Below are positions 28,770 through 36,720 of a stretch of 64,000 nucleotides of DNA, piece after piece. This DNA is from Bradyrhizobium sp. RP6. Its GTDB lineage: Bacteria; Pseudomonadota; Alphaproteobacteria; Rhizobiales; Xanthobacteraceae. Numbering within the stretch: the stretch's first letter is position 1; each line of letters begins with the position of its first letter. Location of the stretch: positions 35,903 through 99,902 of the forward strand of contig NZ_RQIT01000028.1 in assembly GCF_003837805.1 (NCBI RefSeq), given 5' to 3'. Under the pieces are notes generated by a model. The model was given only the letters and a program-made list of their open reading frames with translations. It was not told where the DNA came from and did no database searches. The position numbers were made by a program, and so were the translations under genes.

Positions 28770-29623
28770 TCGGTCACTGGCGGGGCAAGGTCTTCCTGCA
28801 TCACGCATGAGACTCATGCTGATGATCCTGAGGTCGCGGACATGCGCTCGCCGCTCAGGCACGACTAATCTTCGGCTGGGTTGCCTCCAATAATGTCGTA
28901 TCCCAATGGGCAGATGGTACCGAGCTCTTTGTGAGCGGGAGCGCGAGGAGCTGGAGTATAACGATGCATGTTCTCCGAATGTGCGAACTGAAGTATCCAT
29001 TCTGTGCAAGCGCCGCGCCAGACACTGACAAGAACGCAAACTCACCAGAACTTACAGGGTTCTGGAGCTCTACCGACGTGCCTCGCAGGACGTCGGTATC
29101 CGCGAGCATGTATTTCGGCCATGCACCGAGATAGCTGTCGCGGCCGATCTAGTTTAGTCAAGCTAGCCCCGAATTCGATAGCTTTGCGAACCTCCTCATC
29201 GTTGCGTTCGCGTTTGGTCATGTGGGACTTTCAACATTCTGTGTCATCAAGCCAACAAGCGGAAGGCAAGAAGACAAGCGAAGTTGTCCGAGCTCTCGTA
29301 CTCCAGTTCGACATCTGTAGCCGAGCAGTCCGTCTAGCACCCCATAAAGGGAAGATGGCATCGACTTTGCATAACCATAGCGAGTCGCATTCGACTCAAC
29401 GTCACCTCAGTAGCACGCTTCTCCGGAGTGTATGCACAACGTCAGGCCCAGTCAGCAGCACAAAACTGAGGTGCAAGGCGGCCTCCGACTTCACTATAAC
29501 GCGTAAGCCGGATGCGAGGCCGCACATTGCACTCTCTTCATGATGCTTCCACAACCAGATGTCTTTGTGAGATGAGTCAGCTGCATCTCCGATTGTAAAC
29601 TCTCAAGAGCGAGGAGGGATGCC
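28770..29623. other. Intergenic before the acetoacetate decarboxylase gene
   Basis: 0.85 kb with no convincing gene. A frame at 29004-29543 is open but looks like a shadow. The promoter for the decarboxylase must lie at its right end. No nod box, NifA site or tts box is visible. Confidence 0.4.
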
Positions 29624-30400
29624 ATGCCCGACGTTAAAGGTATTCCGTTTGATGCGCCCCTCTACCATGGGAGCAAAGACCTTGGCAGCACGTTCCTCCG
29701 CTGCCGAGCCATAAACCATATATTCAGCGTGGGGAACGAGGTTGGCCATCTATTGCCGAAGGGGTTAGTACCGTCAGCAAACCCAGCAATCGCCATTGTT
29801 GGCGTCGCGAGCTATCCCTCAAGCATAGTGGGGTCATACTTGGAGTGCTATTCAGGAATTCAAGTTCGTGATTCTGGCGGTGAGATTGGCTTTTACATTC
29901 CTTACATGTACGTGACAACAAACGATGCCGCGCTCGCCTCGGGACGAGAGGTTCTTGGTGCTCCAAAAAAGCTGGCGCACATTACTCTGATTAGAGAAGG
30001 CGGTCTGTTTCAGGGAACGCTCGAGCGTCCGGCCGGCAAGCGCCTACTGACCCTCACCGCGCAACCAGACCAGCGCAAGAGTTCGGACTCCCAGCAGACG
30101 CACTCTGCGCGAACGTATTTCTATTCGGTTCGACATCTTCCGCCCATCAATGAGAGCGGAAAAGGAGCAGTAACGCAACTCATCAAGTGGTGCACCGCCA
30201 GAACGTTGCGACGCGACGAGTTTGGTGAGGAAGTTCACTTTACCGGACCCACCTCCCTAACCTACGACTCCCCCTCAATAGTGGACCCCGTGCACAATTT
30301 GTCAGTTGGCCAAGCCGTGCTCGGCTCATACGAGGAGTATGACGCCAGGCTCAAGGTGATTGACATCATATCGGAAGACACAAATCCAGGTAAACAGTGA
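29624..30400 (+). CDS. Acetoacetate decarboxylase family protein
   Basis: The 258-residue protein belongs to the acetoacetate decarboxylase fold (ADC). In clostridial ADC, Lys115 forms the Schiff base and Lys116 tunes its pKa. Here GREVLGAPKK places two lysines at exactly 115 and 116. Flanking blocks (GSYLECYSG, GFYIPYMYVTTNDAALASGRE, GTLERPAGKRL, SPSIVDPVHNL) fit the family. It may convert acetoacetate to acetone and CO2, or act on a related beta-keto acid, since many bacterial homologues have other substrates. A strong GAGGAGG site precedes the ATG. A degenerate duplicate occupies positions 1-546. Nearby PHB depolymerase and phasin-like genes suggest a link to PHB/acetoacetate use, which is inference. 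Confidence 0.88.
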   Translation: MPDVKGIPFDAPLYHGSKDLGSTFLRCRAINHIFSVGNEVGHLLPKGLVPSANPAIAIVGVASYPSSIVGSYLECYSGIQVRDSGGEIGFYIPYMYVTTNDAALASGREVLGAPKKLAHITLIREGGLFQGTLERPAGKRLLTLTAQPDQRKSSDSQQTHSARTYFYSVRHLPPINESGKGAVTQLIKWCTARTLRRDEFGEEVHFTGPTSLTYDSPSIVDPVHNLSVGQAVLGSYEEYDARLKVIDIISEDTNPGKQ

Positions 30401-30597
30401 GCGATGAGTTTGTGGCCTCGTTCAATTCTGAGTTATGCTCAGATAAGCTGCTACCAGCTTTGCTGGACACTGAGATTAGGTGTTCAAGAGGACGGAATTG
30501 AGCGACCAAGAGACGGAAGTTCAGTCAGGAGTTCGTTTAGGGCGCCCCTGAACCGACATATTGATCGTCTTGGCCGCTTCAAGGGGGTCGTCAGATC

Positions 30598-31635
30598 ATG
30601 AGCCATACGCAAGAAACGAAAAAGCGGCGCGCTAGGCAGACGCGGTGCGTGCGGCGCTCGCTGGTGGATCTTACCGCGGCGGCGAGCCGAGCCGTTGACG
30701 ATGGCCTGTTTGTATTGTCCGGCGAGATTGCTGCTTCCAATCCGCGGTCGGAGCGCACAGGCGCGAATACGTCTGATCAAACGATCCTAGCAAAGCAAGC
30801 GACGGCTCCGAGCCCCTTTGAGGAGCTTGAATCTCGGAATGCGGCGGCGCCGCTTAAGGACGAACTCATAGATTCCGACAGTACCGCGGAGATGATGGTA
30901 AAGGTTGTCGAGGACTCTCAAGAAAGAGCTTCTGAAAACCTCAAAGCCAGCCTGAACGTTGCGTTGGACCACGCAAAGAATCTTGTGGAGACACGGGTGG
31001 GAGGCGACGCGGTGTCGAAAGACGTCGGCGATTCCTGCCTTGAAAGCGATTTTTTGCCCGTTCTCAAAGATGCCGCAACGGAGTTCCGCGCGGATGCGGT
31101 CGAATTGATTATACAAGAGGAACCAAACGACGACGCAAAGCAGCCCCAACCGCGATACATGCGGCGGCTCACTGACGAGGCGGTCAGATTACTGGACGAT
31201 CTTCGGAGCGGAAAGCTGGAGAATGAGGCGAACTTCATCCTGAGCGAATGCTTCAGAGAAGCCGCCAGCGCGTTCTCTATCATCAATCAGCAGCTCAAGC
31301 GCGACGGCTATGCTGCGAGCATTGATCCATCAATTTTCATCTGGCTTGCCAATATCACCGAACCGCAGACGCGTGACGCTGGGACCATGCGACTTGAGAT
31401 CGTACACAACCACCAAGGTCGTCCGAGCACATACGCACGCCAGGTCGCTCAATTCATCTGGCATCTTGTCGAGGGGCAGGGCTGCCGGCGACAGGCCGCA
31501 TATCGGGGCGCGCTCACGAAGTTCACCGTAACCGAGAGTTTCGTCGAGGACGCCTACGCCTTTTGGGAGCCGATCTTCAAACGGGCGGGACCGCACGTGA
31601 GGATGCTGACCCGCATTTCAGATCCAGAAGTGTAA
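30598..31635 (+). CDS. Phasin-like protein with extra C-terminal domain, hypothetical
   Basis: The 345-residue soluble protein starts with a basic stretch (KKRRARQTR-CVRRSL). Its centre (about residues 98-175) reads MMVKVVEDSQERASENLKAS, LNVALDHAKNLVETR and FRADAVELI, an amphipathic helical pattern like the phasin coat proteins of PHB granules. The second half (200-345: YMRRLTDEAVRLLDDLRSG, FIWLANITEP, RQVAQFIWHLVEGQGCRRQ) is of no family I recognise. The start follows a weak site. It lies 200 bp after the decarboxylase, same strand. Granule binding or a regulatory role for polymer stores is possible but unproven. The frame is intact. Confidence 0.55.
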   Translation: MSHTQETKKRRARQTRCVRRSLVDLTAAASRAVDDGLFVLSGEIAASNPRSERTGANTSDQTILAKQATAPSPFEELESRNAAAPLKDELIDSDSTAEMMVKVVEDSQERASENLKASLNVALDHAKNLVETRVGGDAVSKDVGDSCLESDFLPVLKDAATEFRADAVELIIQEEPNDDAKQPQPRYMRRLTDEAVRLLDDLRSGKLENEANFILSECFREAASAFSIINQQLKRDGYAASIDPSIFIWLANITEPQTRDAGTMRLEIVHNHQGRPSTYARQVAQFIWHLVEGQGCRRQAAYRGALTKFTVTESFVEDAYAFWEPIFKRAGPHVRMLTRISDPEV

Positions 31636-32194
31636 AGCTAAGCAGCGCGGGCATGCGTCCGATTTGACTGAGGCCGAGGCCCGCCCGGCAACTTCGTCCG
31701 CGTTTTGGAGGAAGAGGAGGCTGACGTCGGCGCCGCTCCTGCATGGCTTAAGATGGCGCTGCTAAGGGTGCCGGCGCGAAGCCAGCTGATCTGCCCGTGC
31801 AGACGCCGACCAAGTACGAGCTGAGGGCCAATTTTGAGTGGACGCGGGGGGCCGACGCCGATCGGCAGCCGAGGGAGACCAGCGCCTTGTGAGCGTAGAC
31901 CCATGACACCGCGCCAGCTAAGTATTGCTGGGGGCAGTGGCTGCGCGGCTGTCGGTATTGACACAATGTCAGCAACTTGACGCGCACGCCGCGACGAAGT
32001 GCCTGCAGAGCCCGCGAATTCCCTACGGCACGCGACTTGCTCTCTTTGCGGCATCATCACCAATCGCAGTGCGATGGTCTTCGGGACGGACTCGGCGCGC
32101 GTCGCTTTTAGCGTCTGATCCGCTCCGACGGTTTGCTGCGCGATAAGTTAAGGGCGCTCGGTTGTGGACCGGAGATAATGCGGGGACGTCTTGG
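31636..32194. other. No gene recognised
   Basis: About 0.56 kb, GC-rich, with several short frames. One block (ADLPVQTPTKYELRANFEW around 31795) faintly recalls a mature porin start, but without context I leave it uncalled. Confidence 0.35.
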
Positions 32195-33022
32195 ATGCGA
32201 TCTGGAGTTCTTCTTTTGGGAGCCACGACAATTGCGCTCGTCGCAACCGGTGCAGCGAATGCGGCAGACCTTGAGCCAGAAGTGAAACTGCCACCGGCGG
32301 TGTGGAACTGGTGCGGAGGCCTATATTGGCGGGCACGTCGGCGGCGGCTACGGCCGCACCTCCTTCAGCAATCCTACGGTCCGCCAATCTATGGCGATGT
32401 CGTCGATACCCCAGTGTTCCTCGCCGGCGGCCAGATCGGCTACAATTGGCAGAAGAACGGCTGAGTGGTGTGTCGAACTCGATGCCAGCAGGCCCCAACG
32501 TCTTTGCCACCAGGACCGGCCGCATCGGCTACGCGTTTGGCGCGCTGGGCCGCACGCCGGCCTATCTCGAGGGAGGTGCGTCGCTTGGCAAAACAATCGA
32601 GGGGACGTCTTCAATAACCAGGAGTTTGATTGGCCACAGGAGAAAACCCATGTTGACTATGGTCGCTTCGGTGCCACCATGAGGCTGGGCGTCGAGCAAG
32701 CGCTTACGCCTGCATGGTCGGTGAAAGCTGAGCATAACTATCTGCATTTCGGGGGACCGAGCGTCGCAACGCCTCCCACGGTGCAGAAACCAGCCGTTCG
32801 CAGTTCTTCCGGCGAACACAACCAGCCTGTCCAGCAACTATCACATAGGAAAGATCGGGTTGAACTACCATTTTGGCGCCGACCCGCGGACGGCGCAATG
32901 GTCCGATGCGCCGCTGTACGCGAAAGCACCCGCCGGCGCACCGATTGCTTACACGGCTGGTTGGTCGTTCGAAGGCGGATCACGGCTCTGGCTCAGCGGG
33001 ACGATTCCAATTGAACAATAGC
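32195..33022 (+). pseudogene. Outer-membrane beta-barrel protein (Omp25/31-like), frameshifted
   Basis: The start gives a signal peptide (MRSGVLLLGATTIALVATGAANA) and ADLEPEVKLPPAVWNWCG. After a shift the family motif GLYIGGHVGGGYGRTSF can be read, then PVFLAGGQIGYNWQ, a stop, RIGYAFG, ATMRLGVEQALTPAWSVKAE and NYLHFGG. In a third frame follow SNYHIGKIGLNYHFGADPRT and GGSRLWLSGTIPIEQ with the stop. The pieces cover a complete small porin-like barrel. At least three shifts and one stop make it dead. Confidence 0.7.
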
Positions 33023-33450
33023 GCAGTGCCGGATGGCAGCATCGCTCGCTGAGCGATGGCCTTCCACCGGTGCTGTGCATTGAGCCATGTGACGCCTCTG
33101 TGTTGAACCAAGAAATTGATCGTCGAGACGACCTCGTCGGATGCCCGCGACTCGCTAGATGCGAATATATAACACGCAAAGCGTGTGATGATCGTCGTCA
33201 GGGGTGCCTGCCTTGTGGAGGGCTGGGGAAACGCAGCGTGCCAGGAACTGCGCATTTACCCGGCCGCTCCAACGAGCTTAAGGTTAGGTGGAAGGTTTTG
33301 GTCGCTTGGGAATGTGAAGCCGCAAACGCGATTGCGGAGATACTTCAAGCTCGCGACCTGATCGCGGCGATGTGAACGCGGCGATTCGCTTACAAGCACC
33401 CTCTCACGTGAGGGTGGAAAAACCTGGGAGGCTTCAAAAAACCCGTAAAA
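33023..33450. other. Intergenic outside the tRNA-Val fragment
   Basis: No convincing gene. A 101-codon frame (33070-33375) ends KVLVAWECEAANAIAEIL, faintly like the end of Vsr-type endonucleases, but the active-site part is absent. Confidence 0.35.
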
Positions 33451-33495
33451 TGGTGAGCGCACAAGGGATCGAACCTTGGACCTCTCCTGTGTGAA
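33451..33495 (-). tRNA. 3' half of tRNA-Val (CAC), probable attachment site
   Basis: The minus strand starts at the anticodon loop (TTCACAC, anticodon CAC). It continues through AGGAG, the variable loop, a perfect T-arm (CAAGGTTCGATCCCTTG) and the acceptor end with an encoded CCA, 45 bases in all. The 5' side of the anticodon stem and the whole D-arm are absent: the bases upstream do not pair. This is the pattern left when an integrative element uses the 3' end of a tRNA gene as attB. Rhizobial symbiosis islands are known to use tRNA genes, and tRNA-Val is the reported site in Bradyrhizobium. Confidence 0.8.
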
Positions 33496-34168
33496 GGCCA
33501 GCCGTCATTCTTGAATTTACCGGCAGGGTGAAATTCCCCGTTTTCCCCGGATCAATCGGCCGCGTTGATGCCCCTCCGTATCCGCCACATCTTCTTGGGA
33601 GGGAGCTCTGGGCGAGGGGGTTCTGTGCAGTCGGGCGGCGCTGGGGGTAGCCCGCGAGCCGCCCCTGCGGCGACATGCGGCGCCGCCCGGTGCCTTCGGC
33701 AGCTGGAAAAGGAGCCTGCAACCGCAAGGCGAGCGGAAGGGAAGCGCCCTGCTCAGGAGCGGCCAGCTGAATAAGCGCGAAAAGGCCGCCTTTGGGGGTG
33801 AGCATCCGGTGAGGCTTTCAATTACCCATAACTTTGAGCACTCGGCCTGGTTTGCTGATCGGCGAAATCTTGAGTCGAAAGAATCACTTGTGATTCCTTA
33901 CTGAGCACCTGATTCGCGAGGGGTGCTCTATGGGGCTGACATTAAGGGCTCGGATCCGCAAGAGGCCGGTTGCGATCCTTGGAGGGTGAATGTTGGAGTT
34001 GCATCGGATTTCAGTGCAAGAACTGGTCTTAGCCGGCGGCTGCGGCCCCTTTTGCGTAAATGCCCGAACCAGTTACGGCGGCTAGGGTTGAATAAATGGG
34101 GTAACATGGCGACATGAGTTGATCTGTGTGCCGGGCGAGCCCTCTTAGTCGGTGAGGCGTTCGGTGAT
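33496..34168. other. Non-coding next to the attachment site
   Basis: No supported gene. The 33570-33790 stretch is very GC-rich. Frames here look like shadows. Confidence 0.4.
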
Positions 34169-34495
34169 GTGTTTTCAGACGAGGCCAATGATGCCGTCAT
34201 GTCGAGGCAGCCTGCGACACGTTGGGAGATTACATTGTCGAGCACATCGGTAGGACGGTTGCAGGCGCGCGCGATGCGAAGGCGGTCCCCACATTTCTCT
34301 CTGGCGATCTGCGCGAAGCGCTCTCGGAGGGCACTAGACCACTTCGCCCCAGCCTCGCGAGCTAAAATGAAGGAATCTGCGCGGCTTACAGAGGCGCGGC
34401 GCAAACAGCTTGGTCGGGGCGGCAAAGCATCCTGCGCTTCGTATGGTGAGAGACGTATGCGGGCTGAGACGCATTGCGAGACGGTGAGGCTGTAG
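34169..34495 (+). CDS. Hypothetical protein, doubtful
   Basis: A 108-codon basic frame with no family motif. Its only support is that it ends right at an intrinsic terminator (34494-34521), which shows that something on the plus strand is transcribed to this point. The internal ATG before MKESARLTEARRKQLGRGGK is an alternative start. Confidence 0.25.
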   Translation: MFSDEANDAVMSRQPATRWEITLSSTSVGRLQARAMRRRSPHFSLAICAKRSRRALDHFAPASRAKMKESARLTEARRKQLGRGGKASCASYGERRMRAETHCETVRL

Positions 34496-34521
34496 GGCGG
34501 TCCAAACAGGCCGCCCTTTTG
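34494..34521 (+). terminator. Intrinsic terminator
   Basis: AGGGCGG and CCGCCCT form a 7-bp stem with a 10-base loop, followed directly by TTTT. Confidence 0.6.
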
Positions 34522-34532
34522 CTTGGCGGCTC

Positions 34533-34634
34533 GCCCGAACGACTGAAAGCCTCCACGCCTGGTACATTTGGAGCCGCGCTTGGCGCGGCGGCGATCTGAC
34601 CTTGTCGGGCGTCGAGGCTTTCAGTCGTTCGGGC
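34533..34634. repeat. 21-bp perfect inverted repeat with nested hairpin
   Basis: The arms at 34533-34553 and 34614-34634 are perfect reverse complements (CCCGAACGACTGAAAGCCTC and its complement, plus one more pair). They are separated by 60 bases that contain a second hairpin (GCCGCGC-TTG-GCGCGGC). Just outside and inside the arms, TCCACGCCTG and CAGGCGTGGA add another imperfect inverted pair. No IS family end is evident. Confidence 0.7.
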
Positions 34635-34668
34635 GTTCAGGCGTGGAGCCTTCAGGCGGGAGGGGATA

Positions 34669-34878
34669 ATGTGCTCCGGAGTGACATCTGGAGAGAATGG
34701 AGCGTCATTTGTCCGGGTCGCGTCCGGGTGGAAATTCCGAAACGTCCGCGTTACCGCAGTTGAAAAGATTGATGAAAAAGGCAAGCCCAGACGGGCCGGG
34801 ACTTTTGTCGGGGTCATGCCCAAAACCTTGAATGTCCCGCCACGAGCGTTCTACTCTGGGGCGGACAGGATGGGGTGA
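34669..34878 (+). CDS. Small hypothetical protein
   Basis: A 69-residue frame (GWKFRNVRVTAVEKIDEKGK, AGTFVGVMPKTLNVPPRAF) with balanced composition, GGGAGGGG upstream and a position between an inverted repeat and a divergent small gene. No family recognised. It could be an orphan phage or island gene. Confidence 0.4.
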   Translation: MCSGVTSGENGASFVRVASGWKFRNVRVTAVEKIDEKGKPRRAGTFVGVMPKTLNVPPRAFYSGADRMG

Positions 34879-34936
34879 GAAGGAAAATTATCTTATCGCC
34901 TGTCCGACCTGAAAGTCTGATGGAATGAGGGTGGGG

Positions 34937-35107
34937 TTACCCCCGCACCGGAGTGTCGCGGTCGGTGCTTTTCACGAGTTCGATGACCGCAAGGCAATCG
35001 GCTCTGTTGTGATAGCCCTCGCCAGACTCAGCGATCTTGCGCATATTTCCAGCGAGTAGCGTCCAACGCCACTCATCGCGCGTGTCGCGGTAAATTTGAA
35101 AGTACAC
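34937..35107 (-). CDS. DUF1508 (YegP-like) small protein
   Basis: A 56-residue product starting at GTG, with a perfect AGGAGG six bases upstream. The sequence YFQIYRDTRDEWRWTLLAGN, then KIAESGEGYHNRADCLAVIELVK, is the complete DUF1508 repeat (W-R-L-A-NG-IA-SGEGY-NK-C--I--VK). These tiny alpha/beta proteins are common in proteobacteria. Their role is unsettled, and links to stress have been suggested. The single-repeat form is normal. Confidence 0.8.
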   Translation of the reverse strand: MYFQIYRDTRDEWRWTLLAGNMRKIAESGEGYHNRADCLAVIELVKSTDRDTPVRG

Positions 35108-35232
35108 GGCCTACCTCCTGCGTGGGTGTCGATGCCCGGCAGGGTACTGCTAAAAGCTTGCAGTGGTACCTACCCGGGCTGGTGGGGGGGTCAATGGGAG
35201 CCTCACGTTAGAGGTCCCCGCCCGGTTCTCTA

Positions 35233-35432
35233 GAGCTTCTTCCATACCTTGAAAACCGAGCTGGTCCATCATCGCGACTACAACACCCGTGCCGAGGCCC
35301 AGCGCGATATCTTCGCCTTCATCGAGGGCTTCTACAACCGAAACAAGACTCCACTCCGCCCTCGGATATGTCGCCCCGATCGAAATGGAGCTAAAAGCCG
35401 CTTAACCCGTCCACTTTTTCAGGGGAAGATCA
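35233..35432 (+). mobile_element. IS3-family element, 3' end fragment
   Basis: This is the last 200 bp of the same IS3 type as copies 1 and 2: SFFHTLKTELVHHRDYNTRA, AQRDIFAFIEGFYN, and the right terminal repeat ending GGGGAAGATCA. The frame breaks before the end. Confidence 0.75.
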
Positions 35433-35569
35433 CTTTGCCCTGGCCGCTGATGCAGGGATATCGCATCACGCTTCTTCGCACGGGTGAAGCCTTTTGAGAT
35501 GACCGACATTAAGTCTGATAGCGTCGCGCGTACCGAAATCAACGTCGTAAGGCTTGGCAGGGGTGTGGA

Positions 35570-35887
35570 GTGATGGGGGTAGCAAAGCTACAGTTCGCGC
35601 CGCGCACTGCCCCTCTCGAAACTGATTGTCCCGATGTCTTGGCTCACGCGCTCGCGAAGCTGGGGCGATGCGATCAACGTCCTGCGTCTGACGAGGAGCT
35701 GCCTAAAATCGTGTTGCCGTTCCTTGCTTGGGCGGCTTTGCGACGGCAGGACCTTCCGGCTCGCGCCATCAGGGTCGTGATGAAATGCTGCGGTGAGCCG
35801 ATGGTTGAGAGGGCGCTCGGTATCCATCGCTTGCGGCAACTGAAACAGAGATATGGGGAGGTCAGCGCACCGTTCGCGTCGGCCTGA
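35570..35887 (+). CDS. Small hypothetical protein
   Basis: The 105-residue frame has two predicted helices in its second half (LPFLAWAALRRQDLPARAIR, ERALGIHRLRQLKQRYGEV) and normal codon use. No family recognised. A GTGGAG site precedes the ATG. It lies among island accessory genes. Confidence 0.4.
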   Translation: MMGVAKLQFAPRTAPLETDCPDVLAHALAKLGRCDQRPASDEELPKIVLPFLAWAALRRQDLPARAIRVVMKCCGEPMVERALGIHRLRQLKQRYGEVSAPFASA

Positions 35888-36017
35888 TCGTTCTGAAGAC
35901 TGACAGGCTGAGCGGCGTTAAGTCGCTCAGTCGTCTGCTCTGTGAGAATACCAATCCTGGTAGGTCACTTAAGGCCGCTCCCTCGCTAAAATCACTGCCG
36001 GGGTTCGCGGCACGTGA

Positions 36018-36078
36018 AGGGACAGCGCCTTCCTTCCTCCAGCGGAATGCGCCGAGTCATGCCGCCGCTAACTTCACC
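36018..36078 (+). repeat. Dispersed 60-bp repeat, copy A
   Basis: It starts AGGGACAGCGC and, after a variable stretch, has GCGCCGAGTCA-GCCGCTAACTTCA. It matches copies at 36613 and 38122. Confidence 0.55.
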
Positions 36079-36127
36079 CGCAGTGCGGATGCGGCAGGAT
36101 AGCGCCTTTCAAGGCTCGCCGATGTAG

Positions 36128-36153
36128 GCGCCGAGTCGCATCGGCGCTGTTTT
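36128..36153 (+). terminator. Intrinsic terminator-like hairpin
   Basis: GCGCCGA and TCGGCGC form a 7-bp stem with a 6-base loop, followed by TGTTTT. The stem uses the same GCGCCGAGTC word as the dispersed repeat. Confidence 0.5.
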
Positions 36154-36172
36154 GAGCCGACGAGGAAAGCGT

Positions 36173-36499
36173 ATGTTCAAGCGACAAACCACGGCATCAA
36201 GGGCTAAGCCATTAAGACATTTCCGCGCGCGGAAACGGATTCCGACAGCGCGCGACCTTGCTGAAGCGTTCCATTTCGCAACGCGCGTATTCTACAGAAG
36301 AGTGCCGGCAACGGGCGTGTGGTTTGAGATAAGAGATCGTATGGTCAGAACAGCCGAAGGGCAGTTCTATCTTATCGAAGATCACCCCATTAAGCTTGGC
36401 GGCCATGAAGTCGCACGGCCTTACAGTCTAGCGAGCGTCTTTGCGTGGCTGCAGGATTCCCCACAACAGATTGAGCGCACTGTCGTCAAAGGCGGCTAA
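36173..36499 (+). CDS. Hypothetical protein
   Basis: The 108-residue product (basic start FKRQTTASRAKPLRHFRARK, then AFHFATRVFYRRVPATGVWF, EIRDRMVRTAEGQFYLIED, SLASVFAWLQDSPQQIERT) is mixed alpha/beta. The ATG at 36173 has GAGGAAA upstream. An ATG seven codons earlier lacks a site. It ends 10 bases before a good intrinsic terminator, so it forms its own transcription unit. No family recognised. Confidence 0.6.
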   Translation: MFKRQTTASRAKPLRHFRARKRIPTARDLAEAFHFATRVFYRRVPATGVWFEIRDRMVRTAEGQFYLIEDHPIKLGGHEVARPYSLASVFAWLQDSPQQIERTVVKGG

Positions 36500-36508
36500 G
36501 CTTTGAAC

Positions 36509-36530
36509 AGCCCACGCGGGCTTTTTTTTT
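36509..36530 (+). terminator. Intrinsic terminator
   Basis: AGCCC-ACGC-GGGCT followed by a run of nine T residues, directly after the hypothetical gene. Confidence 0.75.
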
Positions 36531-36612
36531 CGTTTTGTGGATGCCGCGCAGGTCTCGTCAGCCTTTCGTCAGCCAGCGCGGATACGGAGCCCTTGGGTTA
36601 GCGACACGCGCC

Positions 36613-36668
36613 AGGGACAGCGCAATGGCACCAGGATGGTCAGCGCCGAGTCACGTGGCCATTAACTA
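36613..36668 (+). repeat. Dispersed 60-bp repeat, copy B
   Basis: AGGGACAGCGC then GCGCCGAGTCACGTG-GCCATTAACT. It lies 53 bp before IS3 copy 2. Confidence 0.55.
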
Positions 36669-36720
36669 GTGGTGCGGGCGGGGTAGGCACAGGGTCTGAT
36701 CCAACGCAACTGAACCTCCT

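Noticed and set aside
28770..29623. nod box, NifA site or tts box before the acetoacetate decarboxylase gene.
   Set aside because: No stretch fits the spacing and core of any of these motifs. The only convincing tts box in the window is at 63791.
33265..33375. Possible Vsr-type mismatch endonuclease tail (KVLVAWECE).
   Set aside because: Only the last strand is similar. The metal-binding and catalytic parts are absent, so chance or a very small relic is as likely.
33434..33805. 123-codon minus-strand frame containing SRMTAGLHTGEVQGSIPCAL.
   Set aside because: That peptide is the usual spurious translation of a tRNA gene. The bases are the tRNA-Val 3' half.
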